64,000 bases of DNA, from IMG/VR virus record IMGVR_UViG_3300027771_000009, positions 16,881 to 80,880 of that record. One strand, written 5' to 3'. Under the pieces are notes generated by a model, which was not told where the DNA came from, made no database searches, and worked only from the letters and a program-made list of their open reading frames with translations. A program made the position numbers and the translations under genes. Source of the stretch: a virus. This document shows positions 38,400 to 46,889 of this stretch, in pieces (position 1 is the first letter of the stretch; every line of letters starts with the position of its first letter).

Positions 38400-40613
38400 A
38401 TGTCAGATTTTCCAAATTTTACTCAAGTCCCGCCGCATGTAAATGCTCGTATTTCGGAAAGAATTGGAAACCCTAAGAAAGTTTCCAGTTTAAATTCTTG
38501 GATAAGAGTATCATCAGCTAATGGAACGGGTTTAATGTTATATTCAAATCCAAATATATCTACATTCAAAAAAGCTGGTGACAATAATATGGCATCAATC
38601 TATGGTAATGGTAAGGTATCTGGTATATTGGGTACCGATTGGTCTGGTGGAGCTGTTTATGCAAATGAGGGACAGGGATTCAAACCATCGCCAATTATTT
38701 CATCAATAGAAGTTGATGAAGGAGCTGGTGATTTATCAAGAAAGGCAAGCTTTTCCATAACTGCATTTACAAAAGAGCAGATGGAAAAATTATTAGAATA
38801 TTTTCTTGAGCCCGGATATACTGTATTTTTAGAATGGGGATGGAATACTGCAAATTCAGTAAGTGGTTGGGAAAGTAGCTTGTCTGGTCCAAGTGTTGCT
38901 AAATTTCAATCATTTAAAGAAGTAAATAAACGAAGAGCTGCTACTGGTGGTGAATATGATAATTATTTAGGATTTATTACTGGTGGAGGACTTTCACAAG
39001 ATGGTGATAAATGGACAATAAGTGTACAACTTACTGGATTTACTGAATTGCCAGGTTATATGATGTCAACTGAAAATGCAGAAGATGAGATAACTATCGA
39101 TGGTAAATCAGACCCTAAGATTGACCCGGCTGACCCTTTCGGAGCTAATTTAATCGAAAACGCTGGTAAAGCTGGTGAATTAGGTAAGGAACGTTTTATG
39201 CGAATGTTCAATGCTCTACCTGATAGTAGAAAAACACCAAGAGTACAAGAGTTAATAACAACATTATCTAACATTGAAAATTTTATTAATTGGGATGAAG
39301 ATGTTTCGGAACAAATTAATGGAGAAACTGAAGGTGGGTTTTGGTCTGGTAAATCTAAGAAAGATGTAGGTGGGACTGCGGTAGAGTTACCGAAAGGAAC
39401 CCAATTAATATCAGAAAACAAATTTATAAAATTTGGTGCAATGATGGAGATTGTGTTTGCAATTGGTTGCAATGGATTTAAATTATCAAATAAAAAAACT
39501 GTAAATTTCAGAGTAAATACATCAAGCACATATTGTATGGCATTTGACCATATGTATAGTTTAGACCCTACTATATTATACATACCAAATCCAAATACAC
39601 CTAAATTTAAAGTAGGAAAAGATAAAGTTGGATTAGATATAACCGATGTAAGTGATAATAGTAAAGGATTAAATGGAATTAAATTTCCAAATCAAGATCC
39701 ATTAGAAGTAACTACTAAAGGTGGTGCTCAAATTAAACAGGCAGGTAAATTTTGGGGCAAGTTAGATGACTTATATGTTAATTTTGACTTTGTTAAAGGA
39801 ATTTTAGAAACAAAAAACAATACAACAAAGGATGCACTTTATCAAATACTTAATGGTATGTCATCTGCGGTAAACGGATTATGGGATTTTCAAATAGTAG
39901 AAAAGGAATCTGAATTAGATGAAGGTGTAACCGAACTAACAGTTATAGATTTAAATTTCGTATCATCAGCACCTGGTGCAATTAACCTTACTATGAATAC
40001 TCAAGGTGAACAATCTATACTAATCGATTCATCATTAGATTTAGGAATTTCATCTGCAAAGATGAACTCAATAATTGGACAACGATTAAGTACAAGTTTA
40101 AATGGGAATGGTAAAGCAGTTCCATCTACATTATTTTCTGGAAACAAAGACATGGTGTTGAATCAAATGGATAAAAAAACTGATGCACAAAAACAACTAA
40201 CAGCAGCAGCAGCTGATGCAGCTGATGCTAAAAAGCAAGAAGCATTGGATGTTTTATTAGGTAAGTTATTCTTATACCCGCTTGTAACATTCAAAGAAGC
40301 ATCTGAGGTAAAGGATAAAGACTTATATGATATATGTTATATAGGTGCATATAAGGATGTTGAGACATTTGCAAAGATAAAGAAAAAGGAATTGGGTGAG
40401 ATAGTTGGTTCTGGTGCATTAATGCCAATTAACTTTTCATTTAAAATACATGGTATTAGTGGTATAAAGAGAGGGGATATGTTTAGAGTGAATGGATTAC
40501 CCTCTATGTATGAAAAAGTGGGTTCATTTTTCCAAACACTTTCTGTAAAGCATGTTATTGATGGTATGCAATGGACAACTGAAATAACTGGAGGATTTAG
40601 ACCTAAAAATTAA
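38400..40613 (+). CDS. baseplate hub protein (gp27/gpD-like role)
   Basis: A 737-residue protein. Early on it has SSIEVDEGAGDLSRKASFSI, then KLLEYFLEPGYTVFLEWGWN. The C-terminus (FSFKIHGISGIKRGDMFRVN, then GLPSMYEKVGSFFQTLSVKH and WTTEITGGFRP) matches the end of late-control/hub proteins, where a beta-barrel domain closes the tube. The role is inferred from this ending and from its place at the end of the baseplate operon. A lysozyme domain like that of T4 gp5 is not visible. A short Ala/Asp helix near 600 may be a linker. Confidence 0.6.
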   Translation: MSDFPNFTQVPPHVNARISERIGNPKKVSSLNSWIRVSSANGTGLMLYSNPNISTFKKAGDNNMASIYGNGKVSGILGTDWSGGAVYANEGQGFKPSPIISSIEVDEGAGDLSRKASFSITAFTKEQMEKLLEYFLEPGYTVFLEWGWNTANSVSGWESSLSGPSVAKFQSFKEVNKRRAATGGEYDNYLGFITGGGLSQDGDKWTISVQLTGFTELPGYMMSTENAEDEITIDGKSDPKIDPADPFGANLIENAGKAGELGKERFMRMFNALPDSRKTPRVQELITTLSNIENFINWDEDVSEQINGETEGGFWSGKSKKDVGGTAVELPKGTQLISENKFIKFGAMMEIVFAIGCNGFKLSNKKTVNFRVNTSSTYCMAFDHMYSLDPTILYIPNPNTPKFKVGKDKVGLDITDVSDNSKGLNGIKFPNQDPLEVTTKGGAQIKQAGKFWGKLDDLYVNFDFVKGILETKNNTTKDALYQILNGMSSAVNGLWDFQIVEKESELDEGVTELTVIDLNFVSSAPGAINLTMNTQGEQSILIDSSLDLGISSAKMNSIIGQRLSTSLNGNGKAVPSTLFSGNKDMVLNQMDKKTDAQKQLTAAAADAADAKKQEALDVLLGKLFLYPLVTFKEASEVKDKDLYDICYIGAYKDVETFAKIKKKELGEIVGSGALMPINFSFKIHGISGIKRGDMFRVNGLPSMYEKVGSFFQTLSVKHVIDGMQWTTEITGGFRPKN

Positions 40614-40631
40614 ATATAAGGTTTTGTGATT

Positions 40632-40988
40632 ATGACAAATAACGATAATTATAATAATATTAAGAAATTACCAAATGGTTTGGAAAAGTTAAAAATATTA
40701 ACTTATATCCCTAAGCCAACAAAAGGTGATTATTTAACTGGTTACATAACTCGATTTTTTATACAAAAGGTAAATGATAAAAGTTCACCTATATATGAGA
40801 TTAAAGCAAGTTATGCATCTAATATAGAATCCAAAGTTTATTATGCGTTAACATCATTGGATTGGAGATTAAATGGAACACCCGAACAAATTAAGAAATC
40901 AAACGCAGCATCGGTGAAGTTAGCATCAGCTGATATTCCTAAGATTGGCTTATATTTACCAAACCTATTACAATTTCATAAGAAATAA
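40632..40988 (+). CDS. small virion-cluster protein, unknown function
   Basis: A 118-residue protein from the ATG at 40632; a GTG at 40626 in frame would add two residues. The visible pattern, YIPKPTKGDYLTGYITRFFI then NDKSSPIYEIKASY and YYALTSLDWRLNG, appears conserved rather than random. No family name can be given. It lies 18 bases after the hub gene and is the last gene before a host-type promoter, so it probably ends the tape-measure/baseplate operon. Confidence 0.55.
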   Translation: MTNNDNYNNIKKLPNGLEKLKILTYIPKPTKGDYLTGYITRFFIQKVNDKSSPIYEIKASYASNIESKVYYALTSLDWRLNGTPEQIKKSNAASVKLASADIPKIGLYLPNLLQFHKK

Positions 40989-40990
40989 TT

Positions 40991-41020
40991 TTGTAATTCA
41001 ATATATTTTTTGTATATTTG
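40991..41020 (+). promoter_or_regulatory. Bacteroidetes-type promoter
   Basis: TTG at 40991 and TATATTTG at 41013-41020, with 19 bases between. This matches the Bacteroidetes housekeeping consensus (TTG, 17-23 bases, TAnnTTTG). It sits in the gap before the glycosyltransferase gene. Confidence 0.75.
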
Positions 41021-41039
41021 GTATCAAACTAACAAATAG

Positions 41040-41996
41040 ATGAAAGTTACCATAGTAGTAAGAACATTCAAAAGAGCAGAATTCTTAAAACAAGCATTAT
41101 CTTCAATCCAATTACAAACGTATAAAGATTGGGAAGTTATTTTGTTTGATGATAGTGGTTCGACTGAAAATCTTAACATCTATAATACTTTCAAAGCTTA
41201 CAATCCCACTAAACGTATAGTTTACATCACATCAGCAACTCCTTATGATATGTTTAAGGATTCTTGGACTATTTCACCTAAGTTATCAAAGGGAGAATTG
41301 ATAGTAAGGCTAGATGATGATGATTTATTGACTGAAACCTCAATTGAATTTATTGTTAGTACCTATATAAAGAACCCATCATTGGATTTTAGTTATGGTT
41401 CGGCTACATTCTTTGAAAATGATGAACTACGAAGTAAGATAACCACACAAACACCAATAGAGGCACCAAAGACAGTTGATATATGGGAAGGTTACTTACA
41501 TGAACACCCATATAACATACCTTGGAGGTTTAAGCACAATCATTTTGATGAACCACAGCATCATAGTTCAATAATTCATTGTTCTAAGGCTAATCATATG
41601 TGCGTATATCATACATACGTAATGCGAGTATCATCTATATTGAAGGTTATTGATAAAGTGGAGGTAACATCCAACTTTGTTGATGATTTGGAAGCAATGG
41701 GTATAATGGATTATTTGGGATTATCACATACTTCCATAAAAAAGACATTAACTTACGCTAGAATCCATAATAATGGTAGAGTTACTGATAGTAAAGGAAA
41801 TGGTGAAGATACGTTATGGAACAACATACTCAGAATCAGAGATGATGTAGAAAATTATAGAACTAAAGGATTTCAATCTAATATTTACCCTAACTCAATA
41901 GAGGGTGATGAGAATGATGAAATAACGGATTATCAAAGACAGAGATTTAGTGAATATCTAAGTAAAATAAAAAATAATTCAAAAACATTGGGATAA
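41040..41996 (+). CDS. family 2 (GT-A) glycosyltransferase
   Basis: A 318-residue protein. The N-terminus MKVTIVVRTFKRAEFLKQAL, then QTYKDWEVILFDDSGS and KGELIVRLDDDDLLT, gives the nucleotide-sugar-binding fold and the metal-binding DxD-type motif of GT2 enzymes. There is no membrane anchor, so it acts in the cytoplasm on a soluble acceptor. Candidate acceptors are the Ser/Thr-rich fibres or modified DNA; neither is proven. It has its own host-type promoter although it lies in the late structural block, suggesting an inserted accessory gene. Confidence 0.8.
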   Translation: MKVTIVVRTFKRAEFLKQALSSIQLQTYKDWEVILFDDSGSTENLNIYNTFKAYNPTKRIVYITSATPYDMFKDSWTISPKLSKGELIVRLDDDDLLTETSIEFIVSTYIKNPSLDFSYGSATFFENDELRSKITTQTPIEAPKTVDIWEGYLHEHPYNIPWRFKHNHFDEPQHHSSIIHCSKANHMCVYHTYVMRVSSILKVIDKVEVTSNFVDDLEAMGIMDYLGLSHTSIKKTLTYARIHNNGRVTDSKGNGEDTLWNNILRIRDDVENYRTKGFQSNIYPNSIEGDENDEITDYQRQRFSEYLSKIKNNSKTLG

Positions 41997-42019
41997 TCCA
42001 ATTATTATTCGTATATTTG
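41988..42019 (+). promoter_or_regulatory. Bacteroidetes-type promoter
   Basis: TTG at 41988-41990, inside the end of the glycosyltransferase gene, and TATATTTG at 42012-42019, with 21 bases between. The TATATTTG ends only 4 bases before the next ATG, so the leader would be very short or translation may begin at a later codon. Confidence 0.7.
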
Positions 42020-42023
42020 TAGG

Positions 42024-43292
42024 ATGGTAATAGTTGAATCGCAAAGTGAAGTAAATGAGTTCCTGCAAATGTGGGAAACAACTCCATCTACAATAATTCC
42101 GATTTGGAATGATTTGGATAAGCATCCTATGAATAATGAGTTATCATTTCTATTCATTAGGTTGGGAAATACTGACTTTATCCTTATATACAACCATATT
42201 GATGGTAAATCCCAACAAATAGACCTTTCAACCTCTACACAACCAAAATGGGTATTGAATAAGAAGGGTTTACTACAAATGGATACCAACATCCAAAACT
42301 TATTTGATATATCTACACATACCTTCTTTGAGGAGAGTAAATTATTAGAATTAAAAAACGAAGAGAAGCAATTCATCAACCATTATAGTAGAATGGGTAT
42401 ACGAGATAATTTAGGTAAGATAGCACCTTTAATGAAATGGGGTGAACACCTTAAATCATTTGTAGACTCTCTTACATTACCTACTCCAACTCCTTCTTGG
42501 ATGAATAACGATGTGATTCCCCTTCTCTCAGATATAGAACGTTTTGGGGTTCGGGTCGATGAGAAAAAATTTATTGATAGATGGCCTCAAGCTACTAAAC
42601 ACTTAAAAGATACAACCCTTTATACCGAATACAACCCATACACCATTACATCCCGTCCATCCAACCGATACGGAGGTATTAACTTTTCGGCGTTGAACAA
42701 AAAGGATGGTACGAGAGATGTGTTTGTACCAAAAGAGAATAGTATCTTTCTACAAATGGATTATGATGCATATCACCCAAGAATCATTGGTAAGTTGATT
42801 GATTACGAATTACCGAAAACTTCCGTTCACCAATGGTTGGCAGACCAATATGGAGTTCCATACGATGAATCAAAGGGAATTACCTTTCAATTACTATATG
42901 GTGGTATACCTGAGGAGTTTGATGAAATACCTTATTATAAGGGTGTTAGAGAGTTTATTGAGAAATTATGGAGTAAGAGTAGTGAAGTGGGTTATCTTCA
43001 AACACAACATAGGAGAATCCCTCTGAGTAGTATAGAAGGAGTGAATCCGCAGAAGTTATTTAATTATTTACTACAAGCGACTGAAACTGAGTTGAATATG
43101 GGTATAATGAAGAAAGTTGTTGAGTTTATTAAACAAACAAAAATTGAGCTTACTCTTTATACTTATGATTCATTTTTATTTAGTTATCCATTAGATACTC
43201 CTAAAGAAGATGCAAAAAAATTAAAAGAAATTATAGAATCCTTTGGATTTCCTATTAAAGCTGATTGGGGAACCGATTATGGAAAACTTTAA
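42024..43292 (+). CDS. family A DNA polymerase-like protein without exonuclease domain
   Basis: A 422-residue protein whose C-terminal ~220 residues follow the PolA palm/fingers order. A TGR-like segment (SRPSNRYGGINFSAL, ~210-224) is followed by motif A DYDAYHPRI (D246 for the catalytic Asp), motif B KGITFQLLYG (K284, F288, Y292, matching Pol I K758, F762, Y766) and motif C YTYDSFLF (D382; the usual HDE is YDS). The Pol I R754 position is Tyr. No 3'-5' or 5'-3' exonuclease motifs are visible. The phage also encodes a family B replicase at 62,425, so this would be a second, small polymerase or a regulatory relative. It has its own host-type promoter. Confidence 0.7.
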   Translation: MVIVESQSEVNEFLQMWETTPSTIIPIWNDLDKHPMNNELSFLFIRLGNTDFILIYNHIDGKSQQIDLSTSTQPKWVLNKKGLLQMDTNIQNLFDISTHTFFEESKLLELKNEEKQFINHYSRMGIRDNLGKIAPLMKWGEHLKSFVDSLTLPTPTPSWMNNDVIPLLSDIERFGVRVDEKKFIDRWPQATKHLKDTTLYTEYNPYTITSRPSNRYGGINFSALNKKDGTRDVFVPKENSIFLQMDYDAYHPRIIGKLIDYELPKTSVHQWLADQYGVPYDESKGITFQLLYGGIPEEFDEIPYYKGVREFIEKLWSKSSEVGYLQTQHRRIPLSSIEGVNPQKLFNYLLQATETELNMGIMKKVVEFIKQTKIELTLYTYDSFLFSYPLDTPKEDAKKLKEIIESFGFPIKADWGTDYGKL

Positions 43293-43301
43293 TATTTATA
43301 A
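43292..43301 (+). promoter_or_regulatory. putative late promoter motif ATATTTATAA
   Basis: Late-type decamer starting at the last base of the previous stop codon and 26 bases before the ATG at 43328. It marks the return from the host-promoter insert to a late unit. Confidence 0.45.
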
Positions 43302-43327
43302 GATATAGGGATTGAAAACACCACATT

Positions 43328-45481
43328 ATGAATAAAAATGAATTTATTGACGAGTTATTATCAGAGTTATCTTATCGTTCAGATGAGGGATATCCTATAT
43401 TAACTAAGTCTACGCATATAACTCTAATATCTGAAATATTGGATGAATGGGATATGAGTGGAATAAAAAATATACTAATTGAGAATCTTATTGAAGCTGA
43501 TAAAAATCCAGATGATGATAAATATTCAGGTATTGGTGGTAATCCTTCTAGATATGTAAAAAAATCCGATTACGCAAAGTGGCAACAAAACCCAGACGAA
43601 TTTACAGGTGATAAATTTGATAAATCTGATAATGGTAAGTATTCGCAAGTAGAAGATGATGGTACTAAGCAAGAACCTGAAGTAGAAAAAAAATCAACTA
43701 CATATGATGCATCAACTCCAGATGGACTAGCTTATATAAAATCATTAGGACCAAACGATGCTGCATATAAAGCGGCAGTTAAGGCTGGTCATATAACGGA
43801 TGATGGTGAAGAAGTTAAAACATCAAAAGTTATAAAATCTCCAAACGTAACAGATAAGGTTTATGGTAAGGTAGGTGAAGGCGATACTGATGTGAAGAAC
43901 AATATGTTCAAATATGGGTTCAAAGGATACCTAAAAGGAACAGGTTCAAAACCAGCTCCGGGTTCCGCAGGTTCAGCATTTAATGAGATAGCATCAGGTG
44001 AGGGGGTTCATATGATAGATGAAAATCCAAATATAACTGAAGAGGAATTAGCTCGTAAGATGTATGAAGAATACAAAGAAACTAAATTAGGTAAAGAGCA
44101 AAGTAAATCATCTGGTGTTGGTAAAATACCAAAGGATATCAAAAATGCTAAGTTATGGTCTAAGTGTGTAATATCAGCTCGTTCAGCTAGAACAAAATAC
44201 AACACAACTCAACAAAGAGTTAAAAATCTTCAAAAAGATGGTAAATTCGGTACTATTGATAAGATAAACACTTACTATGGAGCAGCCGAATCCATAGACG
44301 CACAAGTTTTAGCTATCAATGATTCTAACAAAGTTATTTTACCAAATGGTACTGAAGTATCTAAAGAAGATGCTATTAAGTTTGTTAAAGCTGGTGGTGG
44401 TGGAATCAATCCATCTGATACTGCTACATTTGTAAACGATAAAAGTGGTAACTTGTTGATTCAATTTCATTCTGATAAAACATCAACTTCTGATATTCAA
44501 GACAACTCTACGTTAGCTCAAGAAGGAGAAAATTATAAAAACTCTATTGATAATAGTAACTTATCTGATGAAGATAAGGTGGAATCTAAATCTATTGTAG
44601 ATGGGTATTCAACTAAAATGGTAGCTATCGAAGAAAACTATAACAAACAAGCAGCTATTATTGCTGGTAGATTATCTGAATTACCAGTAGATACCCAAGT
44701 AGACATTATAGAAAAGGATACCCAAACCCTAAAACAAAACATTGAGGTAGCTATATTTGGTAAGGATGGTAGCCCTAAAAAACAATTTAAGAAATATCTA
44801 CCTGTTGATTCTACTACAACTTCGTTATCAATGCAGGAAAAATACGAAGCTATTCGTAGGCTGGTTGCCGATGGTAATGGTAAAACAAATGAAGTTAAGG
44901 TAATAACAAAAGTAGGACTTATTTTACAATCAAAAGATTCATCCATTGAAGGTATTGATGTAAAAAAACTTATATCTGATGAAAGAGCAGAAGTTGTAAA
45001 TTTACAAAGAGAAAGAGTTGATGTACTTAATAAAAAATCGGTAGATGTAGATGGTGTCCCAGTACCATTGGGTAGATTAATGGAAGCTGAAGAAACAATT
45101 AGAGGATTTCATTTATCACTTATGGATTATCCACCTAAGAAATATGAAAGTGGAAATCCATCATCTATGGTTGGTTCATCATTGGATGTAAATATGGGTG
45201 GTGCTACAGTTAATGGTGAAGTACTTAGGGGGTGTATTGGTGTAAATAGTACAACTGAATTTAAACAAAAGTTTAGATTAAAGGAGTCTGAAGAATTAGT
45301 TAAAGATGATGAGGGTAATGTAACTGGAAAAACTGTATTTGTTTACGCTATTGATTCCGATGGAAAAGAAATTGAAATTGGTAAAAAAAGTTATCGTTCA
45401 AAAGCTGGTGCAACTGGAAAAACAAATAACACATTCCAATATAGTAAAGGAATGCAAGATTGTTTTAAATCCAAATCTTAA
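43328..45481 (+). CDS. large hydrophilic protein, unknown, possibly virion-internal
   Basis: A 717-residue, charged, low-cysteine protein with no membrane segment. The N-terminal 60 residues are helical and acidic (NEFIDELLSELSYR), followed by a disordered-looking linker (about 65-130). A central helical region (about 420-480) and a final domain with LRGCIGVNSTTEFKQKF, then KTVFVYAIDSDGKEIEIGKK, look folded. No catalytic motif or family was recognised. A late-type motif upstream and its position between structural genes and the cell-wall enzyme suggest a packaged or head-associated protein, but this is inference. Confidence 0.55.
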   Translation: MNKNEFIDELLSELSYRSDEGYPILTKSTHITLISEILDEWDMSGIKNILIENLIEADKNPDDDKYSGIGGNPSRYVKKSDYAKWQQNPDEFTGDKFDKSDNGKYSQVEDDGTKQEPEVEKKSTTYDASTPDGLAYIKSLGPNDAAYKAAVKAGHITDDGEEVKTSKVIKSPNVTDKVYGKVGEGDTDVKNNMFKYGFKGYLKGTGSKPAPGSAGSAFNEIASGEGVHMIDENPNITEEELARKMYEEYKETKLGKEQSKSSGVGKIPKDIKNAKLWSKCVISARSARTKYNTTQQRVKNLQKDGKFGTIDKINTYYGAAESIDAQVLAINDSNKVILPNGTEVSKEDAIKFVKAGGGGINPSDTATFVNDKSGNLLIQFHSDKTSTSDIQDNSTLAQEGENYKNSIDNSNLSDEDKVESKSIVDGYSTKMVAIEENYNKQAAIIAGRLSELPVDTQVDIIEKDTQTLKQNIEVAIFGKDGSPKKQFKKYLPVDSTTTSLSMQEKYEAIRRLVADGNGKTNEVKVITKVGLILQSKDSSIEGIDVKKLISDERAEVVNLQRERVDVLNKKSVDVDGVPVPLGRLMEAEETIRGFHLSLMDYPPKKYESGNPSSMVGSSLDVNMGGATVNGEVLRGCIGVNSTTEFKQKFRLKESEELVKDDEGNVTGKTVFVYAIDSDGKEIEIGKKSYRSKAGATGKTNNTFQYSKGMQDCFKSKS

Positions 45482-45524
45482 AAAATAATTATACCTATAA
45501 AACATCCCTTTGTGTAAGTAGTTT

Positions 45525-45534
45525 ATATTTATAT
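45525..45534 (+). promoter_or_regulatory. putative late promoter motif ATATTTATAT within an inverted repeat
   Basis: Late-type decamer 36 bases before the ATG at 45571. It lies in the loop between CCTTTGT (45507-45513) and ACAAAGG (45538-45544), which could form a hairpin. Confidence 0.45.
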
Positions 45535-45570
45535 TCAACAAAGGAATTCTCATTATAGAGAAATATAAAT

Positions 45571-45972
45571 ATGAAAACACAATTACTGTGTACATTTACA
45601 ACAAAGGCTGAGTTACAGAAGGTTCTACAAGATATTAGAGAGACTTATGTAATCGTATATAACTACATCTACATCTTGCAAAACAAAGCAGATTTAGATG
45701 AATTATACATTACATATAATATCAATACTGAATATAGACCAACCCAACCATTGAGAGATACGATATTGATTCATCGTAAAAAAGAATCAAACTCACTATA
45801 TACAATTAATGCTTTAAATCAACTTGTAAGAGAGGAGAATGGTGGAGTATTGGATAAATCCTTTATCATTGATTGGCAGAAATTTAGAAACTCAATAATA
45901 CTTACAAATACAGAGGGTACTAAGAAAATCCAAACTCGTATCTTTGAGGTTATAGAATTTAATCAAAAATAA
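45571..45972 (+). CDS. small conserved-looking phage protein, unknown
   Basis: A 133-residue protein: MKTQLLCTFTTKAELQKVLQ, then YVIVYNYIYILQNKADLDEL and YITYNINTEY, ending DWQKFRNSIILTNTEGTKK. It is basic and aromatic-rich with mixed alpha and beta segments. No family name is certain. It is the first gene after a late-type motif and lies 11 bases before the cell-wall enzyme, so the two are probably made together late in infection. Confidence 0.5.
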   Translation: MKTQLLCTFTTKAELQKVLQDIRETYVIVYNYIYILQNKADLDELYITYNINTEYRPTQPLRDTILIHRKKESNSLYTINALNQLVREENGGVLDKSFIIDWQKFRNSIILTNTEGTKKIQTRIFEVIEFNQK

Positions 45973-45983
45973 CAGAGTAACAA

Positions 45984-46595
45984 ATGGCAAAATTTACAAG
46001 AGAACAAATCGAAGAAACATTAAAAGGTAAAGGTTATAAGTACTTTACAAATGATAAGGGGTATGATGTTAACATTGTTGGTATTAGAAATTCCGATACA
46101 CATGGTGAGGTAACAAATAAGTTTGATGATACTTTAACAATATCATATAAGGATTCAGATGGTAAGTGGATTTATAATGAATATAAAGCAACAACTGACC
46201 CTGGTTCACATTGGGAAAAGAACTTATTGAACAAAGATGGTGTTGCAATTCTAAAACCAGGTCAATATAGAGGTTCACATAAAATTGGATTACACCAAGG
46301 TAAGTATGAAGCACTAAGACAACAAAAGCCCGTTAAAGTTTATAGAGATAAAAACAAAGATGGTAAGTATGATATGATTGAAGAGAATGTACAAGAGGGT
46401 ATATTTGGAATCAACATTCATAAAGCTGGTAAGTTTGAAAATGGTTCAACTCAAATTGATAAATGGTCTGCTGGTTGTCAAGTATTTTCTAAACAATCCG
46501 ATTTCTATGAATTTATGGAAATATGTAATAAGGCTAAAGATGTATGGGGAAACTCTTTCACATACACATTAATAGAATCTACCGATATCGTATAG
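45984..46595 (+). CDS. cell-wall enzyme with L,D-transpeptidase-like motif and EF-hand loop (putative endolysin)
   Basis: A 203-residue protein. The C-terminal part has GIFGINIHKAGKFENGS, then WSAGCQVF. The His and the S-x-G-C arrangement are those of the YkuD/L,D-transpeptidase catalytic site. Before it is a canonical EF-hand loop, DKNKDGKYDMIEE, with D1, N3, D5, G6, D9 and E12, suggesting calcium binding. A GSHKIGLHQGKY segment precedes that. Proteins with this outline in phages of Bacteroidetes are thought to cut or remodel peptidoglycan. No signal peptide is seen, so release would need a holin not found in this window. It ends just before a strong terminator. Confidence 0.65.
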   Translation: MAKFTREQIEETLKGKGYKYFTNDKGYDVNIVGIRNSDTHGEVTNKFDDTLTISYKDSDGKWIYNEYKATTDPGSHWEKNLLNKDGVAILKPGQYRGSHKIGLHQGKYEALRQQKPVKVYRDKNKDGKYDMIEENVQEGIFGINIHKAGKFENGSTQIDKWSAGCQVFSKQSDFYEFMEICNKAKDVWGNSFTYTLIESTDIV

Positions 46596-46620
46596 ATACA
46601 TAAAAACAAAACAAATTTAA

Positions 46621-46650
46621 AAAGGGGGAAAGAAATTTCCCTCTTTTGTT
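46621..46650 (+). terminator. Rho-independent terminator
   Basis: AAAGGGGGAAA (46621-46631), a GAAA loop and TTTCCCTCTTT (46636-46646) form an 11-base-pair stem with one G-U pair. It ends the late unit and separates it from the gp32 promoters. Confidence 0.85.
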
Positions 46651-46679
46651 GTTTATACCAATTATTTTTTGTATATTTG
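46649..46679 (+). promoter_or_regulatory. Bacteroidetes-type promoter, tandem copy 1 of 3
   Basis: TTG at 46649-46651, 20 bases, TATATTTG at 46672-46679. It overlaps the tail of the terminator. A start codon followed at once by a stop (ATG TAG, 46688-46693) lies just downstream. Confidence 0.8.
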
Positions 46680-46739
46680 TTTAACAAATGTAGAAAGATA
46701 CACATTACACGTCTATTATTAAAAAACTTTCAAAAACAT

Positions 46740-46770
46740 TTGGTAGTATCAATTATTTTTCGTATATTTG
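46740..46770 (+). promoter_or_regulatory. Bacteroidetes-type promoter, tandem copy 2 of 3
   Basis: TTG at 46740-46742, 20 bases, TATATTTG at 46763-46770. The stretch from GGTAGTATCAATTATTTTTC to TATATTTG is identical in copy 3. Confidence 0.85.
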
Positions 46771-46778
46771 TTTAACAA

Positions 46779-46826
46779 ATGGAGAAAGATACCAAAATAC
46801 TGCCACTCAAAAAGTTTTTCAAATAA
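46779..46826 (+). CDS. possible leader peptide MEKDTKILPLKKFFK
   Basis: A 15-codon frame in unit 2 of the tandem promoter array, starting 9 bases after TATATTTG. Its KDTKI-x-PL core also occurs in a second short frame in unit 3. It may be a translated leader peptide or only a by-product of the DNA repeat. Too short to judge by itself. Confidence 0.3.
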   Translation: MEKDTKILPLKKFFK

Positions 46827-46829
46827 TGT

Positions 46830-46860
46830 TTGGTAGTATCAATTATTTTTCGTATATTTG
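46830..46860 (+). promoter_or_regulatory. Bacteroidetes-type promoter, tandem copy 3 of 3
   Basis: TTG at 46830-46832, 20 bases, TATATTTG at 46853-46860, 90 bases after copy 2 and about 115 bases before the gp32 ATG. Confidence 0.85.
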
Positions 46861-46889
46861 TGAAACAAACCATCAGGAAGTACCTTAAA

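Noticed and set aside
42024-43292. The PolA-like gene as the replicative polymerase
   Set aside because: A full-featured family B polymerase with proofreading motifs starts at 62,425, next to replication genes; the PolA-like protein lacks exonuclease motifs and has altered motif C.
46688-46693. Start-stop (ATG TAG) as a ribosome-stalling element
   Set aside because: Six bases can arise by chance in a diverged repeat unit, and nothing else supports stalling.
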